Origin: Streptomyces sp. NRRL F-5123
GTDB taxonomy: Bacteria > Actinomycetota > Actinomycetes > Streptomycetales > Streptomycetaceae
Reading direction: 5' to 3'
Assembly (NCBI RefSeq): GCF_000721495.1
Contig: NZ_JOHY01000001.1
Coordinates: 310,001 to 374,000 of the forward strand
Length of the DNA: 64,000 bases
Shown piece after piece: positions 24,912-33,067 of this stretch; the stretch's first letter is position 1, and every line of letters starts with the position of its first letter. The position numbers and the translations under genes were made by a program. The notes beneath the pieces are model-generated. The model had not been told where the DNA came from, did not search any database, and saw only the letters and a program-made list of their open reading frames with translations.

Positions 24912-26549
24912 CTACGGGCCGCCCCGCAGCGTCCGGTGGAGGTGGGTGGTGAGGGCGGACGGGGTGGGGGAGGGGAAGCGGGCCGAGAGGTGGCCGTCGG
25001 GGCGGACCACGAACGCCTCGGGCGCCGCCGCCCGGTAGGCCCGGCGGAAGGCCTTGTCCCGGTCGTGGACGCGCGGCACCCCGAGCCCGTCGCCGGGCGC
25101 GCCCGGCGCGAGGACCGCGAAGACGTTCAGCCGCCCGCGCGCGGCGCTCCGCGCGGCCGTCGCGCAGGCCCGCAGCTCCTGCGTGGGGGAGTCCTCGTCG
25201 GCGTACAGCAGCAGCGTGTGGTGCGGGCTGCGCAGCAGGTCGAAGAGCCGCACCGGGTAGGCCGCGATGTCGCCCGTCAGCCCGTGGCAGTCGGGCGCCC
25301 GGTCGCCGGGCCGGGGACCGGGCCGGCCGCCGGGCCCGGATTCGGGTTCCGGCTCGACGAGGGGGCTGCCGGCGTAGGAGACGAGGAGCTGCGCCTCGCG
25401 CAGCACGTCCGCCTCCGCGCCGCCCTGCCGCGCGTGCAGCACCGTCCGCCCCACCACTTCCGCCCCGACCGGCCGCCGCTCCGCGTCGTAGCTGCCGAGC
25501 AGCCCGTCCGCGGCCGCGCCCCGCACGGCGAGGGCGAGCTTCCAGGCGAGGTTGTACGCGTCCTGGATGCCGGTGTTCATGCCCTGCGCGCCGGTCGGCG
25601 GGTGGATGTGCGCGGCGTCCCCGGCGAGCAGGACGCGCCCGGCGCCGTAGCGTTCGGCGAGCCGGTGGCTGATGCGGAAGACGGACGACCAGCGCAGCCG
25701 CCGCGCGGTGACCTCCTGCGGCGAGAGCCGGTCGAGCACGGCCTGGATGTGCCGCAGCTCCGGCGCCCGCCCGGCCTCCAGGCCGTGCGCGACCTCCGCC
25801 CCCGCCCCCGCTCCCGCTCCCGCTCCCGTTTCCGCGCCCGCCGCCAGCTCGGCGGGCACCCGCATCGACATCCGGTAGCGGCCCCGGCCGGGCAGGGGCA
25901 CGCACACCAGCAGGTCGTCGACCTCGCCCGCGGCGCCGTGGTGCAGCGAGCGGACCGCGTAGCCCGGCGGCAGGTCCCAGTCGACCTCGACGTCGCCGAG
26001 CATGTACTCCTCGGGGAAGGCGTCCCCCTCGAAGGCGATCCCCAGCTCCTGCCGGGTGCGGCTGTGCGCGCCGTCGCAGCCGACGAGGTAGCGGGCCCGT
26101 ACGGTCTCGGCGCCGCCGGGCGCGCCGAGCCGGGCGTTCACCCCGTCGCCGTCCTGTTCGAGGCCGAGCAGCTCGGTGCCGCGCTCGACGTGGCCGCCGT
26201 ACGCCTCCAGATGCCGGGTCAGCAGCCGCTCGGTGGCGTCCTGCGGCAGCGCCGCGAAGCCGTACGGGACGTCCGGCGGCAACTGCAGCTCGACCCGCGG
26301 GCCCGGGCGTCCGTCGACGAAGACCAGCTGGCCGTACAGCGGCACGGCGGCCTCCAGGGCGTCGCGTACCAGGCCCATCGCGTCCCACACCTCGAAGGTG
26401 CGCGGCAGCACCCCGACGGCCCTGGCGTACGGCTGCGGTTCGGTGCGCCGGTCGACGACGCGGCAGTCGACACCCCGGCGGCGCAGCTCCAGCGCCGCCG
26501 TCAGCCCGACCGGCCCCGCGCCCACCACCAGCACCTCGGTCTCGCCCAT
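24912..26549 (-). CDS. FAD-dependent aromatic monooxygenase (PheA/TfdB type)
   Basis: A 545-aa flavin monooxygenase. The FAD-binding GxGxxG appears as VLVVGAGPVGLTAALELRRRG near the N-terminus. The DG motif lies in YLVGCDGAHSRTRQELGI and the GD motif in GRVLLAGDAAHIHPPTGAQGMNTGIQDAYNL. The C-terminal thioredoxin-like tail (about 440-545) is typical of the PheA/TfdB and polyketide-hydroxylase group. It probably hydroxylates an aromatic substrate using NAD(P)H. A Gly-Ala repeat (residues about 238-250) is coded by a hexanucleotide array at 25801-25832. GGGGAG lies 6 bp before ATG 26549. The gene is single and divergent from the TPR-like membrane protein. Confidence 0.88.
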   Translation of the reverse strand: MGETEVLVVGAGPVGLTAALELRRRGVDCRVVDRRTEPQPYARAVGVLPRTFEVWDAMGLVRDALEAAVPLYGQLVFVDGRPGPRVELQLPPDVPYGFAALPQDATERLLTRHLEAYGGHVERGTELLGLEQDGDGVNARLGAPGGAETVRARYLVGCDGAHSRTRQELGIAFEGDAFPEEYMLGDVEVDWDLPPGYAVRSLHHGAAGEVDDLLVCVPLPGRGRYRMSMRVPAELAAGAETGAGAGAGAGAEVAHGLEAGRAPELRHIQAVLDRLSPQEVTARRLRWSSVFRISHRLAERYGAGRVLLAGDAAHIHPPTGAQGMNTGIQDAYNLAWKLALAVRGAAADGLLGSYDAERRPVGAEVVGRTVLHARQGGAEADVLREAQLLVSYAGSPLVEPEPESGPGGRPGPRPGDRAPDCHGLTGDIAAYPVRLFDLLRSPHHTLLLYADEDSPTQELRACATAARSAARGRLNVFAVLAPGAPGDGLGVPRVHDRDKAFRRAYRAAAPEAFVVRPDGHLSARFPSPTPSALTTHLHRTLRGGP

Positions 26550-26778
26550 GCTCGCTCCCCGGCGTCGGGAGGTTCCGGGAGGGCGGCGCGCGCCGTCGCC
26601 ACCCCCGGCTGTCACCCGTCCAGCCTGCGCCCGCCCCGCCGCCCCCGCATCTTCACCCGTCCGGGGGGAACCGGCGCGCTGTCCTCGTCATCAGATATAA
26701 ATGGGCCCTCACGCGCTCGGCACCGTCGGTACGCGCGTACTTTCCATGGGTGGGGACCGGATTCTCGGGGGGTTTGCC

Positions 26779-28440
26779 ATGAGCTGGGGCCAGCAGGGCG
26801 ACAACAGTGACGGCTACGGCGGCGCCGGCAGCGGCCGGCCGGGCGGCGGGGGTGCGTTCGGCCCGCCTCCGCCTCCGCCGTTCGGTCCTCCGCCCTTCGG
26901 TCCGCCGCCGATGCCCTCCGCCCCGCCCGTCCCGCCCGCGCCCGCCGACCCGCTGCGCGCCGTGGCCGTGGGCCTGCTCAACCTCAGCGGCCTCGGCCTC
27001 GGCTACCTGCTGACCCGCCGCTGGCTCGCGCTCGCCGTGGCGCTGGTCGGCAGCGGCATCTTCCTGTTCACCGCGCTGCCCGCCGACCCCGACGGCGTGT
27101 CCGGCGGCATGCTCGTGACGTATCTGGTCTTCCTCGCGCTGACCGCCGTGCACGGCGCCCTGCGCGGACTGCGCACCCGGCTGTCCTTCCCCCCGCAGGC
27201 GCCGCTCGCGCTGCTGATGGGCCTGGTGCTGCTCGCGGTGCCGGCCGGCGCGGTCGTCTACTACAAGGGCGCCAAGGACGACGCGGTCCAGCAGCAGCTG
27301 CTGGACCGGCTCGACAAGGCCGACAAGCTCGTGGTGGCCGCCAAGGGCAAGCCGTTCACGTCCGCCAAGGGCGACTTCGACTCGGCCCTCGGCACGTACA
27401 ACGACTTGTACACCAAGCACGCGGGCTCCAAGGCCGGCAAGAAGGTGCCGGACCGGATGAAGACCTTCTACACCACCGTCGGCGGGGCCTACGACCAGAA
27501 GAAGTACTGCGACGCGGTCGACCCGCTCACCTACCTGCGGACGACGGTCCCGCAGCACATCGACGGCACTGCCGTCGCCTCCCTCGCCACCTGGCCGGAC
27601 GACAGGCTCGCGACCTCGCTCTACGAATGCGGCTGGACCGAGCTGACGTCCTCCACCGACGGCGCCGCGAGCGAGAGCGGCAAGCTCGGCACCCTTCTCA
27701 CCACCTTCCCCCAGTCCCCGCAGGCGGCGAAGGTCGAGCCGGCGCTCCGCGCGGAGATCGACAGCGCCGGCAAGCTCGCCACCGGCAGCGACCCGTGCTC
27801 GGCCCTCGACAAGCTGGACACCCTCGGCTCCGACGCCGCCGAGCTGCCCGGCGGCAAGGCCGGGATCGCCGGCACGCTCGACGCCGACGTCCGCAAGGCG
27901 AACGCCTACACCGAGACGGGCATGTACAACTGCGGCGTGTCGCAGTACAAGGACGGCAGCTTCGACGATGCGCTGGACACGCTGAACGACTTCAAGTCCA
28001 AGTACCCGAAGGACAAGAACCACGCCTCCGCGCAGAAGATCGCCATAGCCGCGGAGATAGCCACCAAGATCCCCGCAGCGGGCAAGAAGATGCCCGGCAA
28101 CGGCAGCGGCGGCTCCATCAGCGTGACCTTCACCAACGACAGCCCCGACGCGATCGAGATCCTCTACACGGGCAAGACCACCGGCAGCTTCACCCTCAAG
28201 GGGTGCAGCGGGTGCAGCGCGTACATGAGCGACTCCCTCGCGCAGAGCCTGGCCTGCAAGGACAGCAAGGCGCACTACGCCAAGCACACCCTGCACATAC
28301 CCCCCGGCACCTCGTACATCATGCAGAAGCCGCTGGACGAGAGCGACGACGCGACACCGGTCGCCGACACCCGCAACTTCCAGAGCGGTTACATCTACAC
28401 CCAGTGCGCGTACGTCCTGCAGTCGTACGGCAGCCTCTGA
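26779..28440 (+). CDS. Pro-rich membrane protein with TPR-like region
   Basis: A 553-aa protein. A Gly/Pro-rich cytoplasmic N-terminus (about 1-70, PPPPFGPPPFGPPP) is followed by two or three membrane segments (about 80-165), then a long Lys/Asp-rich helical region outside the membrane. That region (about 180-410) includes TPR-like repeats (YTETGMYNCGVSQYKDGSFDDALDTLNDFKSKYPKDKNHA) with paired Cys. The C-terminal domain (about 430-553) looks like a beta-sandwich with Cys pairs (KGCSGCSAYM). No enzyme motif is seen. The ATG at 26779 has GGGGGG six bases before it. TATAAA at 26696-26701 is a possible -10 element. Confidence 0.6.
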   Translation: MSWGQQGDNSDGYGGAGSGRPGGGGAFGPPPPPPFGPPPFGPPPMPSAPPVPPAPADPLRAVAVGLLNLSGLGLGYLLTRRWLALAVALVGSGIFLFTALPADPDGVSGGMLVTYLVFLALTAVHGALRGLRTRLSFPPQAPLALLMGLVLLAVPAGAVVYYKGAKDDAVQQQLLDRLDKADKLVVAAKGKPFTSAKGDFDSALGTYNDLYTKHAGSKAGKKVPDRMKTFYTTVGGAYDQKKYCDAVDPLTYLRTTVPQHIDGTAVASLATWPDDRLATSLYECGWTELTSSTDGAASESGKLGTLLTTFPQSPQAAKVEPALRAEIDSAGKLATGSDPCSALDKLDTLGSDAAELPGGKAGIAGTLDADVRKANAYTETGMYNCGVSQYKDGSFDDALDTLNDFKSKYPKDKNHASAQKIAIAAEIATKIPAAGKKMPGNGSGGSISVTFTNDSPDAIEILYTGKTTGSFTLKGCSGCSAYMSDSLAQSLACKDSKAHYAKHTLHIPPGTSYIMQKPLDESDDATPVADTRNFQSGYIYTQCAYVLQSYGSL

Positions 28441-28448
28441 CGCCGGAC

Positions 28449-28483
28449 CGGCCGCGCCCCCGGGATCCCGGCGGGTGCGGCCG
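28449..28483. terminator. Hairpin after TPR-like gene
   Basis: CGGCCGCGCCC (28449-28459) pairs with GGGTGCGGCCG (28473-28483) at 10 of 11 positions, 8 bp past the stop codon at 28440. Confidence 0.55.
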
Positions 28484-28599
28484 TCGGCGTGAAACGGCCC
28501 CGCGCCGTCCCCCGTGCGGCCGCCCGTGACGCGCGGCGGGCGCCCGCGGGACGCAACCTGACCGGGAGGCTGCCGCACGACGAGGCGAGGGAACCCGCG

Positions 28600-29031
28600 A
28601 TGGCGAAACCGGTGCTGGAGTGGACCGCCCGTGTGCTCGCCGCCGCCGGCCTCGCGGTCGACGCGTACGTCCACGCCGACCTCGCCCCGCAGTACGACGT
28701 GGTCAAGGCCACCGTCAGCCAGGGCGACCTCTTCCGTATCGAGGCTGCGCTCTCCGCGCTGGCCGCGCTGCTCGTCCTGGTCTGGCGCCGGCTGCCCGCC
28801 GACCTCTTCGGCTGGCTCGTCGCGGCCGGCGGCTTCGCGCTCATCGTCATCTACCGCTACGTGGACGTCGGCAAGTTCGGGCCGGTGCCGGACATGTACG
28901 AGCCGGTCTGGTACACGGAGAAGTGGGTCGCCGTGGTGGCGCAGCTGGTGACGGTGGCGGCGTGCTCGGTCCTGATCCCCCTCGACCTGCTGGCGATCCG
29001 CGCGCGGCGGCACCGCAGGACGGTGCGCTGA
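28600..29031 (+). CDS. Small four-helix membrane protein
   Basis: A 143-aa protein with four predicted membrane segments (about 8-25, 47-63, 70-87 and 109-130). The loop YVDVGKFGPVPDMYEPVWYTEKW is acidic and aromatic. It is a conserved type in actinomycetes, but I do not recognise a function. GAGGGAA precedes ATG 28600. The gene follows the TPR-like gene by 159 bp with a hairpin between, so it is likely its own unit. It converges on the UbiA gene 16 bp downstream. Confidence 0.7.
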   Translation: MAKPVLEWTARVLAAAGLAVDAYVHADLAPQYDVVKATVSQGDLFRIEAALSALAALLVLVWRRLPADLFGWLVAAGGFALIVIYRYVDVGKFGPVPDMYEPVWYTEKWVAVVAQLVTVAACSVLIPLDLLAIRARRHRRTVR

Positions 29032-29047
29032 CGCTGACGCGGGCGCG

Positions 29048-29890
29048 TCAGCGGCCGCGCGCGGCGAGCGAGGCGCCGTGCAGCACCAGCAGGGTGACGG
29101 CGGTGAGGGCGAGGACCAGCGTCGTCAGGAAGGGCAGACGGCTCCCGGCGGCCCCTTCCGCCGGCGCCGCCGGCGCGGCGGTGGTCGCCGCCGCCAGGGT
29201 GCCGGTCAGCGCGAGCGCCGCCCAGCCCGCGGGACCCGCCGGTCCAGGCGGCCCGAAGACCAGCACCGCCGACGCGCCCAGCAACGGCAGCGGGCCCAGC
29301 ACCCGGCAGCGCCGCCGGCCCAGCCGCTGCGGCAGGCCGCGCACGCCCGCGGCCAGGTCCGCGTCGATGTCCGGCAGCACGTTCGTGACGTGCGCGCCCA
29401 CGCCGAGCAGCGCGCCCGCCGCGAGCGCCCACGCGGGCGGCCAAGGGTTCCCCGGCAGACCCAGCGTCACGACCGCCGGGAGCAGCCCGAACGCCAGCGC
29501 GTACGGCAGCCACGAGGCCGCCGTGCGCTTCACCCCGAGGTTGTACGCCCACGCCGCCGCCACGCCCGCCAGATGGGCGGCGCCGGCGAGCCGGCCCACC
29601 GCGAGGGAGAGCGGGACGCACGCGGCGAGCGCGCATCCCGCGGCCGCGGCGATCGCTCTCCGGCCTGCCCCGCCCGCGGCGAGCGGCTTGTCGCGGCGGG
29701 CGGCCGCGGTGTCCCGCGGGGCGTCCACGGCGTCGTTGCACCACCCGACGGAGAGCTGGCCGCTCAGCACGGCGGCGGCGAGCAGCACGCAATGGGCGGC
29801 GCTCGCACCGGAGGCCGCCGCGAGTGCGGCCACCAGCACGGTGACCACGCCGCACGCCTCCGGGTGACTCGCCCTCACCACACCGCTCAC
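29048..29890 (-). CDS. UbiA family prenyltransferase
   Basis: A 280-aa integral membrane prenyltransferase with about eight hydrophobic segments. The two Asp-rich motifs of the family are NDAVDAPRD (about 60-68) and DIDAD (about 174-178), binding Mg-prenyl-diphosphate. The GTG at 29890 has GGAGGGG 6 bp upstream; an ATG at 29896 abuts that site and is less likely. It is divergent from the type III PKS operon. Comparable type III PKS loci combine polyketide synthase, methyltransferase, flavoprotein and prenyltransferase to make prenylated phenolic lipids or quinones, so this enzyme probably prenylates the PKS-derived phenol (inference). Confidence 0.82.
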   Translation of the reverse strand: MSGVVRASHPEACGVVTVLVAALAAASGASAAHCVLLAAAVLSGQLSVGWCNDAVDAPRDTAAARRDKPLAAGGAGRRAIAAAAGCALAACVPLSLAVGRLAGAAHLAGVAAAWAYNLGVKRTAASWLPYALAFGLLPAVVTLGLPGNPWPPAWALAAGALLGVGAHVTNVLPDIDADLAAGVRGLPQRLGRRRCRVLGPLPLLGASAVLVFGPPGPAGPAGWAALALTGTLAAATTAAPAAPAEGAAGSRLPFLTTLVLALTAVTLLVLHGASLAARGR

Positions 29891-30061
29891 GCCCATCCCC
29901 TCCACCATGCCCCGCCGCTCCCCGGCCCCGCCGGTCCCACGCCGCGCGCCCCTCGCGGGGCGGCCAGGGGAGTGCCTCCCGCGGTGGGGGCGGTCCGGCG
30001 GTGCCCGCTGCCGGGGGGCGGACACGGGGGTGCCGCTCGCCGTGGCCGGCCGGCCGTCCCG

Positions 30062-30112
30062 CCGTTGTGGCCGGCCGCGCGGTTTTCCCCCGGAGCCTCG
30101 CCCGGGAGGTGC
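30062..30112 (-). repeat. Dispersed repeat copy C
   Basis: On the minus strand this reads GGGGCACCTCCCGGGCGAGG and continues through CCGGGGGAAAACCGCGCGG. It matches copy A over its core and copy B over about 50 bp. Confidence 0.5.
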
Positions 30113-30276
30113 CCCGGACGCCGTGACAGATGCTCACCCCCCTTCCGCACGGGGCGCGCGCATGCCGCGCGGGGCGACGGACCAGGGGCCCGGAGGGGGA
30201 TCCGCGCGGAGAAGCCCGTACCGCCTCCCGGGTGCGGGGCCGACACGCCACGCCCGCGGAGCATATGAGCCGAAAT

Positions 30277-30288
30277 CATACGTATGCT
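30277..30288 (+). promoter_or_regulatory. Palindrome and TATGCT -10 of PKS operon
   Basis: CATACGTATG (30277-30286) is a perfect palindrome, and TATGCT (30283-30288) looks like a -10 element. It lies only 6 bp before the ATG at 30295, so the message may be leaderless. No good -35 is seen, which suggests an activator or a special sigma factor. Confidence 0.5.
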
Positions 30289-30294
30289 GGGCGA

Positions 30295-31377
30295 ATGACC
30301 CGAATCGGCGCCGTTCACGCGGTGCTTCCGCCGTACCGGTACGAGCAGTACGAGATCACGGAAGCGCTCGCGAGACTGACGCCGAGCCCGGCAGGGCAGG
30401 AGCGGCGGGGCCCCTCCCGTGTCCCGGGACCCGACGTCCTCGCGCGTATGCACGCCGCGTCCGGCGTACGGACCCGGCACCTCGCGCTCCCCCTCGAGAG
30501 CTACGCGCGGCTCACGGGTTTCGGCGAGGCCAACGACCGCTTCATCGAGCAGGCCCAGGTGCTGGGCGGCGAGGCGGTGGGCGGCGCGCTGGAGGCGGCG
30601 GGCATCGCGCCGGACGAGGTGGATCTGGTGATCTCCACCTCGGTCACGGGCGTGGCCGCCCCGTCGGTCGAGGCACGGCTCGCGGGACGGCTGGGGCTGC
30701 GGCCGGACGTGAAGCGGCTGCCGCTGTTCGGGCTGGGGTGCGCGGGCGGGGCCGCGGGCCTCGCGCGGCTGCACGACTACCTGGACGCTCGCCCGCGCGC
30801 GGTGGCCGTCCTGCTGTCGGTGGAGCTGTGCTCGCTGACGCTGCAGCGCGACGACACCTCCGCGGCGAACGCGGTGGCGGGCTCGCTGTTCGGGGACGGC
30901 GCCGCCGCGGTCGTGGCGGTGGGGCGGGAGCGGGAGGCGGCCGGGCCGGAGGTGGTGGCGGCCCGCAGCCGCCTCTACCCGGACACCGAGGGCCTGCTCG
31001 GCTGGGACATCGGCGCCGGCGGCTTCCGTATCGTGCTGGGCGGCGAGCTGCCCCGGCTGGTGCGCCGTCATGTCGGGCCCGAGATCGAGGACTTCCTCGC
31101 CGGGCACGGGCTGAAGCCGCGGGACGTGACCGGCTGGGTGTGCCATCCGGGCGGCCCGCGGGTGCTGGAGGCGGTGCGCGAGGCGCTGGACCTGCCGGCC
31201 CGCGCGCTGGAGGCGTCCTGGCGCTCGCTCGCCGAGGTCGGCAACCTCTCGTCGGCGTCGGTGCTGCACATCCTGCACGACGTGCTCTCGGGCGAGCGCC
31301 CGCTGTCCGGCAGCCCGGGGCTGGTGATGGCGATGGGGCCGGGCTTCTGCTCCGAGACCGTCCTGCTGCGCTGGTAG
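30295..31377 (+). CDS. Type III polyketide synthase
   Basis: A 360-aa chalcone/stilbene-type synthase. The catalytic triad is visible as Cys149 (LFGLGCAGG), His284 (VCHPGGPR) and Asn317 (EVGNLSS). It condenses malonyl-CoA units onto an acyl-CoA or small starter and cyclises to a resorcinol, pyrone or naphthalene. GNLSSASVLHIL and GPGFCSETVLLRW are the C-terminal hallmarks. No ribosome site precedes ATG 30295, fitting leaderless translation. An isoprenylcysteine methyltransferase-like gene follows after 10 bp and a flavoprotein overlaps that. The gene order matches srsA-srsB-srsC of S. griseus phenolic-lipid synthesis, so an alkylresorcinol or alkylpyrone is plausible. Confidence 0.93.
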   Translation: MTRIGAVHAVLPPYRYEQYEITEALARLTPSPAGQERRGPSRVPGPDVLARMHAASGVRTRHLALPLESYARLTGFGEANDRFIEQAQVLGGEAVGGALEAAGIAPDEVDLVISTSVTGVAAPSVEARLAGRLGLRPDVKRLPLFGLGCAGGAAGLARLHDYLDARPRAVAVLLSVELCSLTLQRDDTSAANAVAGSLFGDGAAAVVAVGREREAAGPEVVAARSRLYPDTEGLLGWDIGAGGFRIVLGGELPRLVRRHVGPEIEDFLAGHGLKPRDVTGWVCHPGGPRVLEAVREALDLPARALEASWRSLAEVGNLSSASVLHILHDVLSGERPLSGSPGLVMAMGPGFCSETVLLRW

Positions 31378-31387
31378 GGGGCCGCCG

Positions 31388-31903
31388 ATGTCCGCGTACA
31401 CCCTGCTGGTGCTGCTCGTGGCCGCCGAGCGGCTGCTCGAACTGGTCGCGGCCCGCCGCGGCGCGCGCTGGAGCTTCGCGCGCGGCGGCACGGAGTTCGG
31501 CGCCGGGCACTACCCGGTGATGGTGCTGCTGCACACCGGGCTGCTGGCCGGCTGCCTGGCCGAGGTCCACGCCGCCGGGCGGCCGTTCGTCCCCGCGCTG
31601 GGCTGGCCGATGCTGGGGCTCGCGCTCGCCGCACAGGCGCTGCGCTGGTGGTGCGTCGGGACACTGGGGCCGCGCTGGAACACCCGGGTGATCGTCGTCC
31701 CGGGGCTGCCGCTGGTGGACCGCGGGCCGTACCGGGTGCTGCGGCACCCCAACTACCTGGCCGTGGTGGTGGAAGGCGCGGCGCTGCCACTGGTGCACGG
31801 GGCGTGGCTGACGGCGCTGTGCTTCAGCCTGGCGAACGCCGCCCTGCTCGCGGTGCGGCTGCGGTGCGAGAACGCCGCTCTCGCGACGGCGGCGCCCGCG
31901 TGA
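31388..31903 (+). CDS. Isoprenylcysteine carboxyl methyltransferase-like (SrsB-type)
   Basis: A 171-aa membrane methyltransferase. The ICMT motif RHPNYLAVVVEG near residues 119-130 follows the hydrophobic helices. In the srs cluster, the homologue SrsB O-methylates the resorcinol ring of the polyketide. GGGGG lies about 8 bp before the ATG, and the stop codon overlaps the flavoprotein GTG start (GTGA). It acts in the membrane, which suits a long-chain phenolic lipid substrate. Confidence 0.85.
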   Translation: MSAYTLLVLLVAAERLLELVAARRGARWSFARGGTEFGAGHYPVMVLLHTGLLAGCLAEVHAAGRPFVPALGWPMLGLALAAQALRWWCVGTLGPRWNTRVIVVPGLPLVDRGPYRVLRHPNYLAVVVEGAALPLVHGAWLTALCFSLANAALLAVRLRCENAALATAAPA

Positions 31904-32931
31904 TCGACCTGCTGGTGGCGGGCGGCGGTCCGGCGGGCCTGGCAACCGCGATCCACGCCGCCCGCGCGGGCCTCGACGTGGTGGTCGCGGAGCCCCGGCC
32001 CGGGCCGGTGGACAAGGCGTGCGGCGAGGGCCTGATGCCCTCGGCGGTACGGCGGCTGGCCGCGCTGGGCGTGGACGTGCCGGGCGCCACGCTGCACGGC
32101 ATCGCGTACCTGGACGGGCGGCACCGCGCCGAGGCCCGCTTCCGCGGCGCGCCCGGGCGGGGGGTGCGGCGCACCGCGCTGCACGCCGCGCTCGCGGAGA
32201 CCGCGGCGGGACTCGGCGTGCGGACCCTGCCGCTGCGGGTCGACGGCGTGCGGCAGGACGCCCGCAGCGTCACCGCCGCCGGCATCACAGCCCGCTACCT
32301 GGCCGCGGCCGACGGGCTGCACTCGCCGCTCCGGCGGGCGCTGCGGCTCGGCACGGACGGCGGACCGGCCGCGGCGGGGGAGCGGCCCGCCCGCTACGGG
32401 CTGCGCCGGCATTTCGCGGTGCCGCCGTGGAGCGACGTCGTCGAGGTGCACTGGTCGGCGCGCGCCGAGGCGTACGTCACGCCGGTCGGCCCGGATCTGG
32501 TGGGCGTCGCGGTGCTGACCGCCGACCGCGGCCCCTTCGCCGCGCACCTCGCCGCCTTCCCGCGGCTGCTGGAGCGGCTGCCCGCGCAGGCCGCGACCGC
32601 GGCCCGCGGCGCCGGTCCGATGCGGCAGCGGGTACGTGCCAGGAGGGCGGGCCGGGTGATGCTGGTGGGCGACGCGGCGGGCTACGTCGACGCGCTGACC
32701 GGCGAAGGCGTCGCGGTGGCGCTGGCGGCTGCCGAGCAGCTGGTCCGCTGCGTGCTGGCGGACCGCCCGCAGGACTACGACGCGGCATGGCGCCGTGTCA
32801 CCCGCGACTACCGGCTGCTGACCGGCTCCCTGCTGTGGCTGCGCGACCGCCCCTGGTCGGCCCGCCGTATCGTCCCGGCCGCCGCCCGCTGCCCGGCGCT
32901 CTTCAGCGCCGCGGTCAACCGCCAGTCCTGA
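31900..32931 (+). CDS. FAD-dependent oxidoreductase (geranylgeranyl reductase/SrsC-type)
   Basis: A 343-aa flavoprotein. FAD-binding GxGxxG lies in LLVAGGGPAGLATAIHAARAG, and the DG/GD-type motif in GRVMLVGDAAGYVDALTGEGVAVALAAAEQL. The DKACGEGLMP segment is typical of geranylgeranyl-reductase-like and hydroxylase flavoproteins. In the srs pathway the flavoprotein hydroxylates the methylated alkylresorcinol to a quinone. It starts with GTG overlapping the methyltransferase stop. Two hairpins follow, ending the operon. Confidence 0.88.
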   Translation: MIDLLVAGGGPAGLATAIHAARAGLDVVVAEPRPGPVDKACGEGLMPSAVRRLAALGVDVPGATLHGIAYLDGRHRAEARFRGAPGRGVRRTALHAALAETAAGLGVRTLPLRVDGVRQDARSVTAAGITARYLAAADGLHSPLRRALRLGTDGGPAAAGERPARYGLRRHFAVPPWSDVVEVHWSARAEAYVTPVGPDLVGVAVLTADRGPFAAHLAAFPRLLERLPAQAATAARGAGPMRQRVRARRAGRVMLVGDAAGYVDALTGEGVAVALAAAEQLVRCVLADRPQDYDAAWRRVTRDYRLLTGSLLWLRDRPWSARRIVPAAARCPALFSAAVNRQS

Positions 32932-32954
32932 CGGCCCGTCCGCACGGGTCCGGT

Positions 32955-32986
32955 GCCGGGGACGCCCCCCTCAAGGCGTCCCCGGC
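32955..32986. terminator. Terminator of PKS operon
   Basis: GCCGGGGACGCC (32955-32966) pairs perfectly with GGCGTCCCCGGC (32975-32986) across an 8-nt loop, 23 bp past the flavoprotein stop. Confidence 0.75.
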
Positions 32987-32992
32987 TGTGGC

Positions 32993-33026
32993 GCCGTACG
33001 CCCGGCCCACGCGCCGGGCGTACGGC
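32993..33026. terminator. Second hairpin, shared with GH43 gene
   Basis: GCCGTACGCCCGGC (32993-33006) pairs perfectly with GCCGGGCGTACGGC (33013-33026) over a 6-nt loop. It can end transcription from either side, as the GH43 stop lies at 33068 on the minus strand. Confidence 0.75.
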
Positions 33027-33067
33027 TCTCCCTCCCGCACCGGCGGCGGGGTCCATGGGGGAACCGG

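Larger units (their letters stand above)
29891..30294. other. Divergent regulatory region of PKS/UbiA locus
   Basis: This 404-bp gap holds dispersed repeat copy C and, close to the PKS start, a CATACGTATG palindrome overlapping TATGCT. The remaining sequence is GC-rich and I see no gene in it. Confidence 0.5.
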
